Assembly: GCA_035696365.1 (NCBI GenBank)
Contig: DASRQS010000134.1
Coordinates: 62,001-126,000 of the forward strand
DNA: 64,000 nucleotides
Direction: 5' to 3'
Source: JALYLC01 sp035696365
GTDB lineage: Bacteria; Actinomycetota; Thermoleophilia; Gaiellales; JALYLC01
Each line of letters starts with the position of its first letter. The first letter of the stretch is position 1. Positions 35,813 through 43,858 of this stretch are shown one piece after another. The notes under the pieces are model-generated. The model was not told the DNA's origin and did no database searches. It saw only the letters and a list, made by a program, of their open reading frames with translations. A program made the position numbers and the translations under genes.

Positions 35813-36630
35813 TCGACCTGCACTGCCACTCGTCGGCCTCCGACGGGCTGCTCACACCGACCGCGCTGGTCGAGCGCGCGCACGAGCTGGGCCTGCACAC
35901 GCTCGCGCTGACGGATCACGACACGCTCGGCGGCCTGGCCGAGGCGGCCGCCGCCGCCGAGCGGCTGGACCTGCGCTTCGTGCCCGGAGCCGAGCTGTCG
36001 GTGCGGCCGCCCTCGGGCTCGATGCACCTGCTCGCGTATCTCCCGGCTTCCACCGCGGAGCCCCTGGCCACGCGCATGCGCGAGATCGGCGACTACCGCG
36101 CGAGTCGCAACCAGCGGATCGTGGCCAGGCTCAACGAGCTCGGCTACGCGGTCGAGTGGGAGGACGTCGCGCGCCGCGCGCGCGGTCGGGTAGGGCGGCC
36201 GCACATCGCCGCGGCCCTTGTCGACGCCGCGCACGTCGCGACGATCCAGGAGGCCTTCGACCTGCTGCTCGCCGACGGCCGGCCGGCCTACGTCGACGCC
36301 GGCTCGCTTGGCCCCGACGAGGCCGTCGAGCTCGTCGCGGCGAGTGGCGGGGCGCCCGTGCTGGCCCATCCCTACTCGCTGCGCCTCGGTGACGCCGCGC
36401 TTGAGCGCTTCGTCGAGCGGCTGGCCGGCTGCGGACTCCGGGGCGTGGAGAGCTTCCGCCCCGATCACGACGACCAGCAGCGCGCCTTCACCGGACGCCT
36501 GTGCGCGCAACTAGGCCTGGTGCCGACCGGGGGATCCGACTGGCACGGCCTCCCGGATGGGCCGGAGCTGGGCGATTCCGGGCCGGTGCCGCTCCCCGGG
36601 GACACACTCGAGCGACTCGGCCTCGCATGA
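35809..36630 (+). CDS. PHP-domain phosphoesterase, apparent CTG start
   Basis: 273 residues. The PHP metal motifs are complete: IDLHCHSSASDG at the very start, LALTDHDTLGG, FVPGAELSV, RPHIAAALV, PVLAHPYSL and PTGGSDWHG near the end. These bind a trinuclear metal centre that hydrolyses phosphate esters. The protein must begin at or just before IDLHCH, and no ATG, GTG or TTG lies there. A CTG at 35809 overlaps the comA TGA as CTGA, exactly where ATGA/GTGA junctions sit elsewhere in the window. Coupling to ComA suggests phosphosulfolactate as substrate, taking the place of the ComB phosphatase, which is not present. RNase AM-like 3'-phosphoadenosine or oligonucleotide activity is the main alternative. 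Confidence 0.85.
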   Translation: MIDLHCHSSASDGLLTPTALVERAHELGLHTLALTDHDTLGGLAEAAAAAERLDLRFVPGAELSVRPPSGSMHLLAYLPASTAEPLATRMREIGDYRASRNQRIVARLNELGYAVEWEDVARRARGRVGRPHIAAALVDAAHVATIQEAFDLLLADGRPAYVDAGSLGPDEAVELVAASGGAPVLAHPYSLRLGDAALERFVERLAGCGLRGVESFRPDHDDQQRAFTGRLCAQLGLVPTGGSDWHGLPDGPELGDSGPVPLPGDTLERLGLA

Positions 36631-36643
36631 GTGCGCCTTCTTG

Positions 36644-36672
36644 TTGAGATAAGCGAGTCTGATTGATAGGGT
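36644..36672 (+). promoter_or_regulatory. cysH promoter, leaderless
   Basis: TTGAGA (36644-36649), a 17-base spacer and TAGGGT (36667-36672), then six bases to the GTG at 36679. It is one of the two most complete promoters in the window. GAGTCTG occurs twice (36655-36661 and 36673-36679), sharing AGTCTG with the comA palindrome. Confidence 0.65.
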
Positions 36673-36678
36673 GAGTCT

Positions 36679-37392
36679 GTGCCGACCGCCCATCTCTCCG
36701 GCGATCTGACTTCCGAGGACGTCGCACGGCTCGCCGAGCACTTCGAGCCGCTGCGCGCCGAGGAACTCGTCGAGTTCGCCGCGGAGACCTTCGGAGGCCG
36801 CATGGTGCTGACGTGCTCCTGGCAGCTCGGCACCTCGATCCTCGTGCACATGACGCGCGAGGTGGCGCCGCAGACGCGCCTCGTGGAGATCGACACCGGG
36901 CTGCTGTTCCCAGAGACGCACGCGACGCGGGAGCGGCTCGTCGAGCGCTACGGGCTCGAGGTCGAGACCCTGCGGCCCGCGCAGAGCATCGAGCAGCAGG
37001 CCCTCGCCCACGGCCCCGCGCTCTGGGAGCGCGAGCCCGATCGCTGCTGCGGGCTGCGCAAGGTCGCACCGCTCGAGCAGGCGATCCGCGACGCGGACGG
37101 CTGGCTGACGGGCATCCGCCGCGATCAGACGACGCAGCGCGCCCGAGCCCCCAAGCTCGTGCTCGACGCCAAGCGGGGCGTCGTCAAGGTGCAGCCGCTG
37201 GTCGACTGGAGCGAGCGCGACTGCTGGCGCTACATCCATCGCAACGGCGTCCCGTACAACGAGCTCCACGATCGCGGCTTCCCGTCGATCGGATGCACGC
37301 CCTGCACGCGCACCGTCGGCAGCGACGAGGACGCACGCGCCGGCCGCTGGGCCGGCAGCGGCAAGACGGAGTGCGGCCTGCACGTCGCCTGA
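36679..37392 (+). CDS. cysH: Assimilatory APS reductase ([4Fe-4S] CysH)
   Basis: 237 residues. The PP-loop-like region is VLTCSWQLGTS. Cluster cysteines Cys123-Cys124 (RCCGLRK) and Cys206 and Cys209 (GCTPCTR) mark the [4Fe-4S] type that uses adenylylsulfate rather than PAPS. The C-terminal catalytic Cys232 is in KTECGLH. The enzyme reduces APS to sulfite and AMP with thioredoxin. No ATP sulfurylase or sulfite reductase gene is adjacent, unlike usual cysteine operons. Instead it follows ComA and a PHP phosphoesterase, which suggests that the sulfite made here feeds sulfonate synthesis. Confidence 0.94.
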   Translation: MPTAHLSGDLTSEDVARLAEHFEPLRAEELVEFAAETFGGRMVLTCSWQLGTSILVHMTREVAPQTRLVEIDTGLLFPETHATRERLVERYGLEVETLRPAQSIEQQALAHGPALWEREPDRCCGLRKVAPLEQAIRDADGWLTGIRRDQTTQRARAPKLVLDAKRGVVKVQPLVDWSERDCWRYIHRNGVPYNELHDRGFPSIGCTPCTRTVGSDEDARAGRWAGSGKTECGLHVA

Positions 37393-37424
37393 GCGACGTC
37401 TGAACGCGTTCTTAACGGGTGAAG

Positions 37425-37436
37425 CCCCGAACGGGG
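37425..37436. terminator. Weak hairpin after cysH
   Basis: CCCC-GAAC-GGGG lies 33 bases after the stop. There is no T tract, so it is at best a weak or factor-dependent terminator. Confidence 0.3.
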
Positions 37437-37471
37437 GACGTGCCAGGCATCACAGGTCAGCTATCACTCGA

Positions 37472-37490
37472 CGAGGTAATCGGCACCTCG
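37472..37490. repeat. Inverted repeat CGAGGT-N7-ACCTCG
   Basis: A perfect 6-bp inverted repeat 20 bases before the coiled-coil gene. It could be an operator or leader hairpin in the 118-base gap. Confidence 0.4.
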
Positions 37491-37510
37491 AACGGACTGG
37501 TACGGCTGAC

Positions 37511-38095
37511 ATGAAACGACGCCTCGACTCGATCATCATCGGAGGCGCGATGCTCGTCGGGAGCATGGCGCATCGCCGCACGGACCACGTCGCCAAGCAG
37601 GTCGACGACCTCGGCGAGGCAATCGAGGCGGTCGGCGAGGCAATCGAGGCGGTCGAGGAGCAGATCCGCGAGGTCGATGCGCGCGCCGCCGAGCGGCCGC
37701 CAATCCCCGGCATGCCGCTGCCGACGGGCTACGGGCTCCAGGTACGAGGGCCCGACAACGAGAACATCATCCTCCCGGTCTGCCTGCCTCCGGGCTTCGA
37801 GCTGGACTCGATGGTGCTCTGCCCCGAGTTCCTCCCGCGCGACCAGCAGCAGCCCGCAACGGTTGCGGCAGCGCCGGCCCCGGCGCCCGTGACGCCCGCC
37901 GCGGCCGCGGCCGCACCGACGCGTCCGACCTTGCTCCCCGAGACGCCGCGCGAGCGGATGAGCGGCACCCTGCAGTACGTGTTCGGCACCGGCGATGCGG
38001 GCTTCAGCATGGACGAGACGTTCGGCGGCGCGGTCGACGCGGCCCCGCCTGCGCCGCGTCGGGCGAGCGGCGTCGAGACGCACCACTTGGCCTAG
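37511..38095 (+). CDS. Unknown protein with short coiled coil and Pro/Ala-rich region
   Basis: 194 residues. A short hydrophobic start (SIIIGGAMLVGSMA) is followed by a coiled-coil stretch at about 28-56, in which the heptad-like GEAIEAV unit is duplicated exactly. Next come a central LPTGYGLQVRGPDNENIILPVCLPPGFELDSMVLCPEF segment with two cysteines, a low-complexity Ala/Pro run (about 115-140) and a tail with VFGTGDAGFSMDETFGG. I recognise no family. The amphipathic start is too weak for a sure signal peptide. Function unknown; it may be a cell-envelope or scaffold protein. Confidence 0.6.
   Translation: MKRRLDSIIIGGAMLVGSMAHRRTDHVAKQVDDLGEAIEAVGEAIEAVEEQIREVDARAAERPPIPGMPLPTGYGLQVRGPDNENIILPVCLPPGFELDSMVLCPEFLPRDQQQPATVAAAPAPAPVTPAAAAAAPTRPTLLPETPRERMSGTLQYVFGTGDAGFSMDETFGGAVDAAPPAPRRASGVETHHLA
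37613..37654 (+). repeat. Exact 21-bp tandem duplication in coding sequence
   Basis: Two identical 21-base units (37613-37633 and 37634-37654) each encode GEAIEAV. Identical synonymous positions point to a recent in-frame duplication that lengthened the coiled coil by one heptad. Confidence 0.85.
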
Positions 38096-38117
38096 GCCCA
38101 GCTGCTCGCGCCGTGAC

Positions 38118-40517
38118 TCAGGCGATGACGAGCGGCGTGGCGACGACGGGCCCGGCGACACCGTTGGCATCGACGAACTGGCGCACGGCGAGGTAACGAC
38201 CCGGGGGCAGGCGCCTCAGCGCGATCGTCACCTTCTTGCCGACGCGCGGCTTGTCGAACGCGACCGTCCGGGACACCGCGACGCGCCCGTTGGGGCGCAC
38301 GAGCTGCAGCAAGAGGTCGCCCGGGGTGCGGGCGCCGAGCTTGGTCTTGATGCCCGCCCGGCGGGTGGCGCGAGTGGGCCAGCGACCGCTGATCGTCGAT
38401 GACACTCCGCGTGCGACGCGTACGATCGCGCGGTCGATCGTGGTGTTGCCGGCGAGGTCGGTGATCGTGACCGTGACGGCGTAGATGCCGAGCTTCGTGA
38501 ACGCGTGGCGGAACGGCTGGCCGAGCTGGTCGACCGGCTGACCGACGCCGTTGCCCTTGGCCGTGAAGCGGAAGCGCACAGCGGCCAGGCCGTTCGCGTC
38601 GTGCGCCTGCGTCACGAACACGGCGCGCCGGCCGATCGGCACCGTCTGGTCCGGCCCCGCGCCGCCCGTCGGCGCCGTCGAGTCTGCGATCACATAGAGG
38701 TAGTCGGTCGAGCTCGGGCCGGCGAGCGCGGTGGCGGTGACGCGCACGGGGCCGTCGGGCACCCGCTCGACCGGCAGTGAGAGGCTGGTTCCGGTGACGG
38801 TTCCGGGCAGATCGCCGCCCCACAGCACGCTCGCGCCTGCCGGGAGACCGCCGACGCTGGCCGCGACGCCCGCCCGCACGGGCTCCTGGTCGACCACGCC
38901 CTGGATCTGCGGAGCGAAGCCCCCCACGATCAGCGTCAGCGTCGTGAGTCCGTGCGTGGCCGGATCTCCGGCCGACACGACGACGACATCGCCCGGCGCC
39001 GGATCGTCGAGCGTGACCGCGAAGGCGCCCGAGGCCGACGCGATGCTCAGATGCCCGTCGGTGCGGTTGCCCTGGCGCTGCTCGACGAGCACGCGAGCAC
39101 CAGGCGCGGCCGTGCCCGTCAGGGCCGCGCCGGCGATCGACGCGGCCAGGCGGTACTGGTAGGCCAGCGGCACCGAGCCGACGCCGGCGCCGCTCAGGCT
39201 GACGGTTGCGCCGTCGGAGACGTGCAGCGTGAATGCGTTGCGCTCGGGGCCGAGCGTCGCCGCGCCGTCGGCGCCGGTGAGCACCATTCTCGCGGCCTTC
39301 AGGGCCGGCAGCGCCACGCGCGGCGAGGAGATCGCAGCCACGACCGGCTGTCGCGGTGCGCCGCGGACGGTGAGGCTGCCGTCGTCGAGTGAGCCCCGCA
39401 CGCCGCCGGCGGTGATCTCGAGGCTCGTGGTTCCGAGCGACGCGTCCGTCACGCCGATCGTGACGGTGTCACCCACGACGGGCAGCTCACCCGTCTCCGT
39501 GATCCCCGCGCGGACGCCGAACGCCGCACAGCCCGGCTGGCCGGAGACGTCGTGGCCCAGCGAGCGGCACGAGCCGTTGAGGTCCACTGCCGCGGGATCG
39601 TGCAGCCGGAAGGAGTCGTCGTAGGTGCCGGTCGGGCATGCGTGCTGGGGCAGGCAGCCCGGCGGATCGGGAATCGTGGCCGAGAACCCGACGGCCGTGA
39701 AGGCCGCCGTTCCGAAGCGCGTGCTCGTCGACCCGGCGCCCTGCGTTGCCGTGATCGCCGATCCGGGCGGCGGTGCCAGCGGCAGAGCGGCGGTCGCCGC
39801 GAGCCCCGCACCGACGCGCGGATACGCCGTGGTGCGCGCGAGCAAGCTCCCATCGGGAGCGGCCATGGTGATCGCCACGGCACCGCCGTTGGGATCGGCT
39901 CCGCGTACGGTCACGGCGGTCTTCCCGTCGCCGGCGACCGCATCGACGGCGAACGCGCGGGGAGTCAAATCGGCGCGGAACGGCTTACCGGAGATGGTCG
40001 CCGTCACCGTGAGGGCTGCGCCCGGCGTCGTGATCTCGCCGGCGCTGTCGAAGGAGCCCGAGCTCACGCCGGTGACGGGGAGCGAGCCTCCGTTGGTGAC
40101 CTGCGTGCCGCCCGCGACCGGCAGGTTGCGCAGGTGCAGCCGGCCCATGAACCCGCTGCTGCTCGTCTCGAGGCTCGCGACGGGCCAGGGGGCGGTCACG
40201 CTGTCGCCCGTCGAGTCCGCGATGGCGAGCGTTGCGCCGGCGGCCCCGTCCGTGTCGCCGAACGGCAGCACGGGCCGGAAGCTGCGCCCCGCGCTGCCGT
40301 CGCACTGCGTGGCCAGCGGGGCGGAGCTGGAGGCCGTCACGAGCGAGCCGCCGCCCGGGCGGCCGACGATGATCGTCACCGAGCTCGTCGGCGCGCTCGT
40401 CGAGACGCACACGCCCGTCGTCTCGATCTGCACGCCGACGATCGCAGCGGCGGAGGCCACGGGCATTGCCATCAGGCCCGCGAGCAGCGCCCCGAGCAGC
40501 ATCGATCGTCGTCGCAT
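38118..40517 (-). CDS. Large secreted multi-domain Ig-like/PKD-like protein
   Basis: 799 residues with a clear Sec signal peptide (RRRSMLLGALLAGLMAMPVASAAA cut after about residue 24). The rest is beta-rich repeats, including ones ending in an ITDLAGNTTIDRAIV-type strand typical of PKD/Ig-like folds, and a C-terminal module with LPPGRYLAVRQFVDANG. Four cysteines occur in the middle (PGCLPQHACPTG, SCRSLGHDVSGQPGCAAFG) and are probably disulfide-bonded. No sorting motif or transmembrane anchor is present, so it is released or bound non-covalently. It resembles the partial protein at the left edge. An extracellular matrix or surface role is inferred. It diverges from the FlgD-like gene at 40570. 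Confidence 0.8.
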   Translation of the reverse strand: MRRRSMLLGALLAGLMAMPVASAAAIVGVQIETTGVCVSTSAPTSSVTIIVGRPGGGSLVTASSSAPLATQCDGSAGRSFRPVLPFGDTDGAAGATLAIADSTGDSVTAPWPVASLETSSSGFMGRLHLRNLPVAGGTQVTNGGSLPVTGVSSGSFDSAGEITTPGAALTVTATISGKPFRADLTPRAFAVDAVAGDGKTAVTVRGADPNGGAVAITMAAPDGSLLARTTAYPRVGAGLAATAALPLAPPPGSAITATQGAGSTSTRFGTAAFTAVGFSATIPDPPGCLPQHACPTGTYDDSFRLHDPAAVDLNGSCRSLGHDVSGQPGCAAFGVRAGITETGELPVVGDTVTIGVTDASLGTTSLEITAGGVRGSLDDGSLTVRGAPRQPVVAAISSPRVALPALKAARMVLTGADGAATLGPERNAFTLHVSDGATVSLSGAGVGSVPLAYQYRLAASIAGAALTGTAAPGARVLVEQRQGNRTDGHLSIASASGAFAVTLDDPAPGDVVVVSAGDPATHGLTTLTLIVGGFAPQIQGVVDQEPVRAGVAASVGGLPAGASVLWGGDLPGTVTGTSLSLPVERVPDGPVRVTATALAGPSSTDYLYVIADSTAPTGGAGPDQTVPIGRRAVFVTQAHDANGLAAVRFRFTAKGNGVGQPVDQLGQPFRHAFTKLGIYAVTVTITDLAGNTTIDRAIVRVARGVSSTISGRWPTRATRRAGIKTKLGARTPGDLLLQLVRPNGRVAVSRTVAFDKPRVGKKVTIALRRLPPGRYLAVRQFVDANGVAGPVVATPLVIA

Positions 40518-40555
40518 CGATCCCGCTACGACATGGGCGCCTGCGTTCCTGCGCG

Positions 40556-40561
40556 TACGAT
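40556..40561 (+). promoter_or_regulatory. Leaderless-type -10 box for FlgD-like gene
   Basis: TACGAT, eight bases before the ATG at 40570. Confidence 0.4.
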
Positions 40562-40569
40562 CCAGCCCG

Positions 40570-41820
40570 ATGCAGCGCGCAGTCGCGATCGCACTCGCGG
40601 GTGGACTGCTCGCCGCCTCGGCTGGCGCGTTCGCGCTCGCCCAGCTGCTCAAGCTCGAGCGCTCCCCGATCGAGGCCATCCAGGTCGACCCGACGCCGAA
40701 CCACGGCCGCGGGCAGCTCGACCGTCACGACAGCGCGCTCTTTTCGCCCCACTGCGCGGCTCCGTGCCTTGCGAGCGCGCAGGTGCGCTTCCGCGTGCAC
40801 ACCGCGGGGCCCGTGAGTGCCGAGGTCGTCGCGCCTGGCGGCAAGGTCATTCGCGACCTCGGCCGCCTCTCGCATCCCGGCGGGCGGGTGCTGGCGACCT
40901 GGAACGGGCGCGAGACCGGAGGGGCAGTCGCGCCGCAGGGCTCCTACCGGCTGAAGGTCAGCCTCTCGGGCCGCCATATCCAGCTGCTCAACCCGCTCAC
41001 GCTGGACACGTCGGTCGGCGTGCTCGGCACGAACGTCTCGCGGCGCGTGATCTCGCCCGACTGCGACAGCCACGGAGATCGCGTCACGGTGGTCGTACGC
41101 GCGCGAGAGCAGCTCGCGGGTCTGCGCCTGCAGGTGCTGCAGGGCGCGCGCCTCGTGCGCACGGTGCGCCTCAAGAGCCGGGCGCGCGCGCTGGCGATCA
41201 GCTGGCCTCCGCGCGCCGGCAAGCGCTGCACGACGGCTCCCGATGGCCTCTACCGACTGCGCGTGATCGCCCGCGACGTTCCCGGCAACACCCGCGCATT
41301 CGAGCTCGGCGACGTACGGGCGCGGGGCGTCGTCCTCTCGCCTCCCGACCGCTCGATCGTGGCCGGGCGCCGCGTGCGCATCGGCATCTCGGCGGACGCG
41401 CGCGGCCTGCGCCTCGACCTCGCCCGGCTCGGAGCGGCACCCGTCGTGCTCGCACGCCGCGTGCACGCGCCCGCGGCCGTGGCGCGCCTCCCGGCCGCGA
41501 TGCCGGGCGGCGTCTACGAGGTCTCCAATCGCCACGCGGGACGCACGTCGCAGGCCGTGCTGGCGGTACGCGGCGCGCGGCCGGCCCGCGTCGCGCTGCT
41601 GATCAGCCGCCAGGCCGCGGCCGTCCTCGAGGAGTTTCAGCGGCGCCTGGACGCGCTCGGCATCCGCTTCGACGCCGTCACGCAGCGCGACGCCAGAGCG
41701 GGCGTCCTGGACCGCTACAAGGTCCTCGTCATCCCGGCCGTTGGCGGCGGGATCGATGGGATCGCGGGGGTGCAGCTCGTGACGAGCCTCGCGGGGATCA
41801 CTCGCGGGCTGGGCTCGTGA
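40570..41820 (+). CDS. Membrane-anchored FlgD-like Ig protein with amidotransferase-like tail
   Basis: 416 residues. An N-terminal signal anchor (AVAIALAGGLLAASAGAFALA) is followed by repeated Ig-like modules of the FlgD type, for example VSAEVVAPGGKVIRDLG...GGRVLATWNGRETGGAVAPQGSYRLKV, and a second copy near residues 140-240. The last 80 residues (VALLISRQAAAVLEEFQRRLDALGIRF, YKVLVIPAVGGGI) look like the first half of a class-I amidotransferase/flavodoxin-like fold but stop before any catalytic residues. It overlaps the O-antigen-ligase-like gene as GTGA. It is probably a periplasmic or surface protein of the glycan machinery; exact role unknown. Confidence 0.75.
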   Translation: MQRAVAIALAGGLLAASAGAFALAQLLKLERSPIEAIQVDPTPNHGRGQLDRHDSALFSPHCAAPCLASAQVRFRVHTAGPVSAEVVAPGGKVIRDLGRLSHPGGRVLATWNGRETGGAVAPQGSYRLKVSLSGRHIQLLNPLTLDTSVGVLGTNVSRRVISPDCDSHGDRVTVVVRAREQLAGLRLQVLQGARLVRTVRLKSRARALAISWPPRAGKRCTTAPDGLYRLRVIARDVPGNTRAFELGDVRARGVVLSPPDRSIVAGRRVRIGISADARGLRLDLARLGAAPVVLARRVHAPAAVARLPAAMPGGVYEVSNRHAGRTSQAVLAVRGARPARVALLISRQAAAVLEEFQRRLDALGIRFDAVTQRDARAGVLDRYKVLVIPAVGGGIDGIAGVQLVTSLAGITRGLGS

Positions 41821-43226
41821 TCCCGGCCGCATACGCGCTCATCGGCACGCTCGGCCTCGCGGGCCTGCTCACTCGTGCCGACCGCTGGGCCCGGCTCGCC
41901 TCGCTGCTGCTGGCAGCGGCCGGCACGCTCGCGCTGCTTGGCTGGCTGGGGGTGGCCCATACGTTGCGCGCGCACGCAGCGCCCGCGGCCGTGGGCCTGG
42001 CGGTGGCCCTCGCGCTCGGCATCGCGGCCGCTCGAGCGCTGCAGCGCTGGCCGCTCGCGCTGCCCTTCGCAGCCTGCCTCGCCGCCCCATTCCGCTTCCC
42101 CGTGCACATCGGGAGCCAGGACGCCAATTTGCTCGTCCCCCTGTATGCCGTGATCGGGGTCGCCTGGCTGGCACTCGCACTCGACACCCTGGGGGTCGCC
42201 GGGCCTGTTCGGCTTCCTCCACGGCGCCTCGCGTTGCCGCTGCTGCTCTTCCTCGCCTGGGAGTCTGCCTCGCTGGCCTGGAGCGCCAGCCCGTCGGAGG
42301 GCGCCAAGGCGATCGCGTTCTACGCGCTGCCGTTCGGCGTTCTGCTGGCAGCGCTCGTGGCGCACCCGCCGCCCCTCCCTCGGCTGCCCGATCTGCTGCG
42401 CGTCCAGGTCCTGCTCGCACTGGCGTTCGCCGCCGTGGGCGTCTACCAGGTGCTCCGCCACGACGTCTGGTGGAACCGCAAGCTGATGGTCTCCAACGCG
42501 TTCAGCTCGTTCTTCCGCGCCAACTCGATCTTCTACGACCCCTCGATCTTCGGCCGCTACCAGGCCGTGACGATCACGCTGGTCTTCGCGGCGCTGCTCT
42601 TCGGAATGGTGCGGCGGCCGCTCCTGGCCGCCGTCGCGGCCGGGCTGGCCTGGATCGGGATCCTCACGTCGTACTCGCAGTCCGCGCTGTTCGCCCTCTG
42701 TGCGGCTGTCGCGGCGGGTCTCGTCCTGGGGTTCGGGCGCAGGCTCGCCTGGCTGCTCCTGCTCGGGGCGCTGGTCGTCGGCCTCGGTCTGCTGGCCGTG
42801 CCGTCGGTGCGCCACGCCGGCGTCGACCGCGTGACGTCGAAGCGCTCCAACCTCGTGGGCGACGGGCTGCGCCTGTTTCGCGCGCATCCGCTGGCCGGCG
42901 TCGGCCTCGGCGGCTCGACGCAGGCAGCACGCGAGCGCACCGCACGCGGCCGGGCCGTGCTGCGCGCCCAGCACGTGATGCCGCTGACCGTGGCCTCCGA
43001 GCTCGGCATCGTGGGTGTCGTGCTCATCGCCTGGCTGCTGACGGTGCTGGCGCGCCTCGCGCTGATCCGCCCGTTCCGGCCGGAGCGCCTCGCGCTCGGC
43101 CTCGCGCTGCTCGCGATCTTCGTGCATTCGCTGTTCTACGCGGCCTTCTTCGAGGATCCGCTGACCTGGGGCCTGGCCGCGTTACTCGTCGCCTGCGCTG
43201 CGCCTGGCATGATCGAGGAGCGATGA
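41817..43226 (+). CDS. O-antigen ligase/polymerase-like membrane protein
   Basis: 469 residues with about 11-12 hydrophobic helices. The large extracytoplasmic loop (around residues 215-240 and 330-390) contains FFRANSIFYDPSIFGRY and a Wzy/WaaL-type AHPLAGVGLGGSTQAAR with HVMPLTVASELGIVG. That is the usual pattern for enzymes that polymerise or transfer lipid-linked glycans outside the membrane. It starts with a GTG inside the stop of the FlgD-like gene and overlaps the PIG-L gene as ATGA. A second, partial member of the family begins at 63436. Ligase and polymerase roles cannot be told apart from sequence. Confidence 0.85.
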   Translation: MIPAAYALIGTLGLAGLLTRADRWARLASLLLAAAGTLALLGWLGVAHTLRAHAAPAAVGLAVALALGIAAARALQRWPLALPFAACLAAPFRFPVHIGSQDANLLVPLYAVIGVAWLALALDTLGVAGPVRLPPRRLALPLLLFLAWESASLAWSASPSEGAKAIAFYALPFGVLLAALVAHPPPLPRLPDLLRVQVLLALAFAAVGVYQVLRHDVWWNRKLMVSNAFSSFFRANSIFYDPSIFGRYQAVTITLVFAALLFGMVRRPLLAAVAAGLAWIGILTSYSQSALFALCAAVAAGLVLGFGRRLAWLLLLGALVVGLGLLAVPSVRHAGVDRVTSKRSNLVGDGLRLFRAHPLAGVGLGGSTQAARERTARGRAVLRAQHVMPLTVASELGIVGVVLIAWLLTVLARLALIRPFRPERLALGLALLAIFVHSLFYAAFFEDPLTWGLAALLVACAAPGMIEER

Positions 43227-43858
43227 TCGACGGTCTGAGCAGGGTGCTTGTGCTCGCCCCGCACACCGACGACGGAGAGTTCGGCTGCGGTGGGGCGATG
43301 GCTCGGCTCGTCGAGGGCGGCGCCGACGTGCGGCAGATCGCCTTCTCCATCGCCTCGCGCTCGCTCCCGGAGGGCTTCGCGCCCGACACGCTCGTGCACG
43401 AGTCGCGCGCGGCCTCCGAGGCACTCGGTCTCGGCCCCGAGGCGCTCACCGTGCACGACTTCGAGGTGCGCACCTTCCCGGAGGCGCGCCAGGAGATCCT
43501 CGAGCTCCTGATCGAGGCGCAGCGCGACTTCGCTCCCGAGGCCGTGCTGATGCCGACGGTCGGCGACATCCATCAAGACCACCAGACGATCGCCGCCGAG
43601 GGCCTGCGGGCGTTCAAGCGCACGACGATCCTCGGCTACGAGATCCCCTGGAACCAGTTCAGCTTCGCGAAACAGGCCTACGTCGTGCTCGAGGAGCGGC
43701 ACCTGCAGGCGAAGGTGCGCGCGCTGGCGTGCTACCAGTCGCAGCAGCACCGCAACTACGCGAACGAGGAGTACATCCGCAACCTCGCTCGCACGCACGG
43801 AATCGAGATCGGCAGGCCCTTCGCCGAGTGCTTCGAAGTCGTGCGGTGGGTCGTGTGA
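43223..43858 (+). CDS. PIG-L/LmbE-family N-acetylsugar deacetylase
   Basis: 211 residues. The zinc-binding motif is LVLAPHTDDGEFGCGG (canonical PHxDDxExG), with the third ligand His in GDIHQDHQTIAAEGLRAFKR. The family removes acetyl groups from N-acetylglucosaminyl lipids, mycothiol precursors or antibiotic sugars. Here it lies within a tightly overlapped glycan cluster (O-antigen ligase upstream, ATP-grasp downstream), so it more likely trims an acetyl from a nucleotide- or lipid-linked amino sugar than makes mycothiol. The exposed amine could then be acylated by the ATP-grasp enzyme. GTGA junction with the next gene. Confidence 0.92.
   Translation: MIDGLSRVLVLAPHTDDGEFGCGGAMARLVEGGADVRQIAFSIASRSLPEGFAPDTLVHESRAASEALGLGPEALTVHDFEVRTFPEARQEILELLIEAQRDFAPEAVLMPTVGDIHQDHQTIAAEGLRAFKRTTILGYEIPWNQFSFAKQAYVVLEERHLQAKVRALACYQSQQHRNYANEEYIRNLARTHGIEIGRPFAECFEVVRWVV

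Noticed and set aside
37393..37510. A riboswitch in the gap before the coiled-coil gene
   Set aside because: Only two short hairpins are present; no known conserved core is recognisable.
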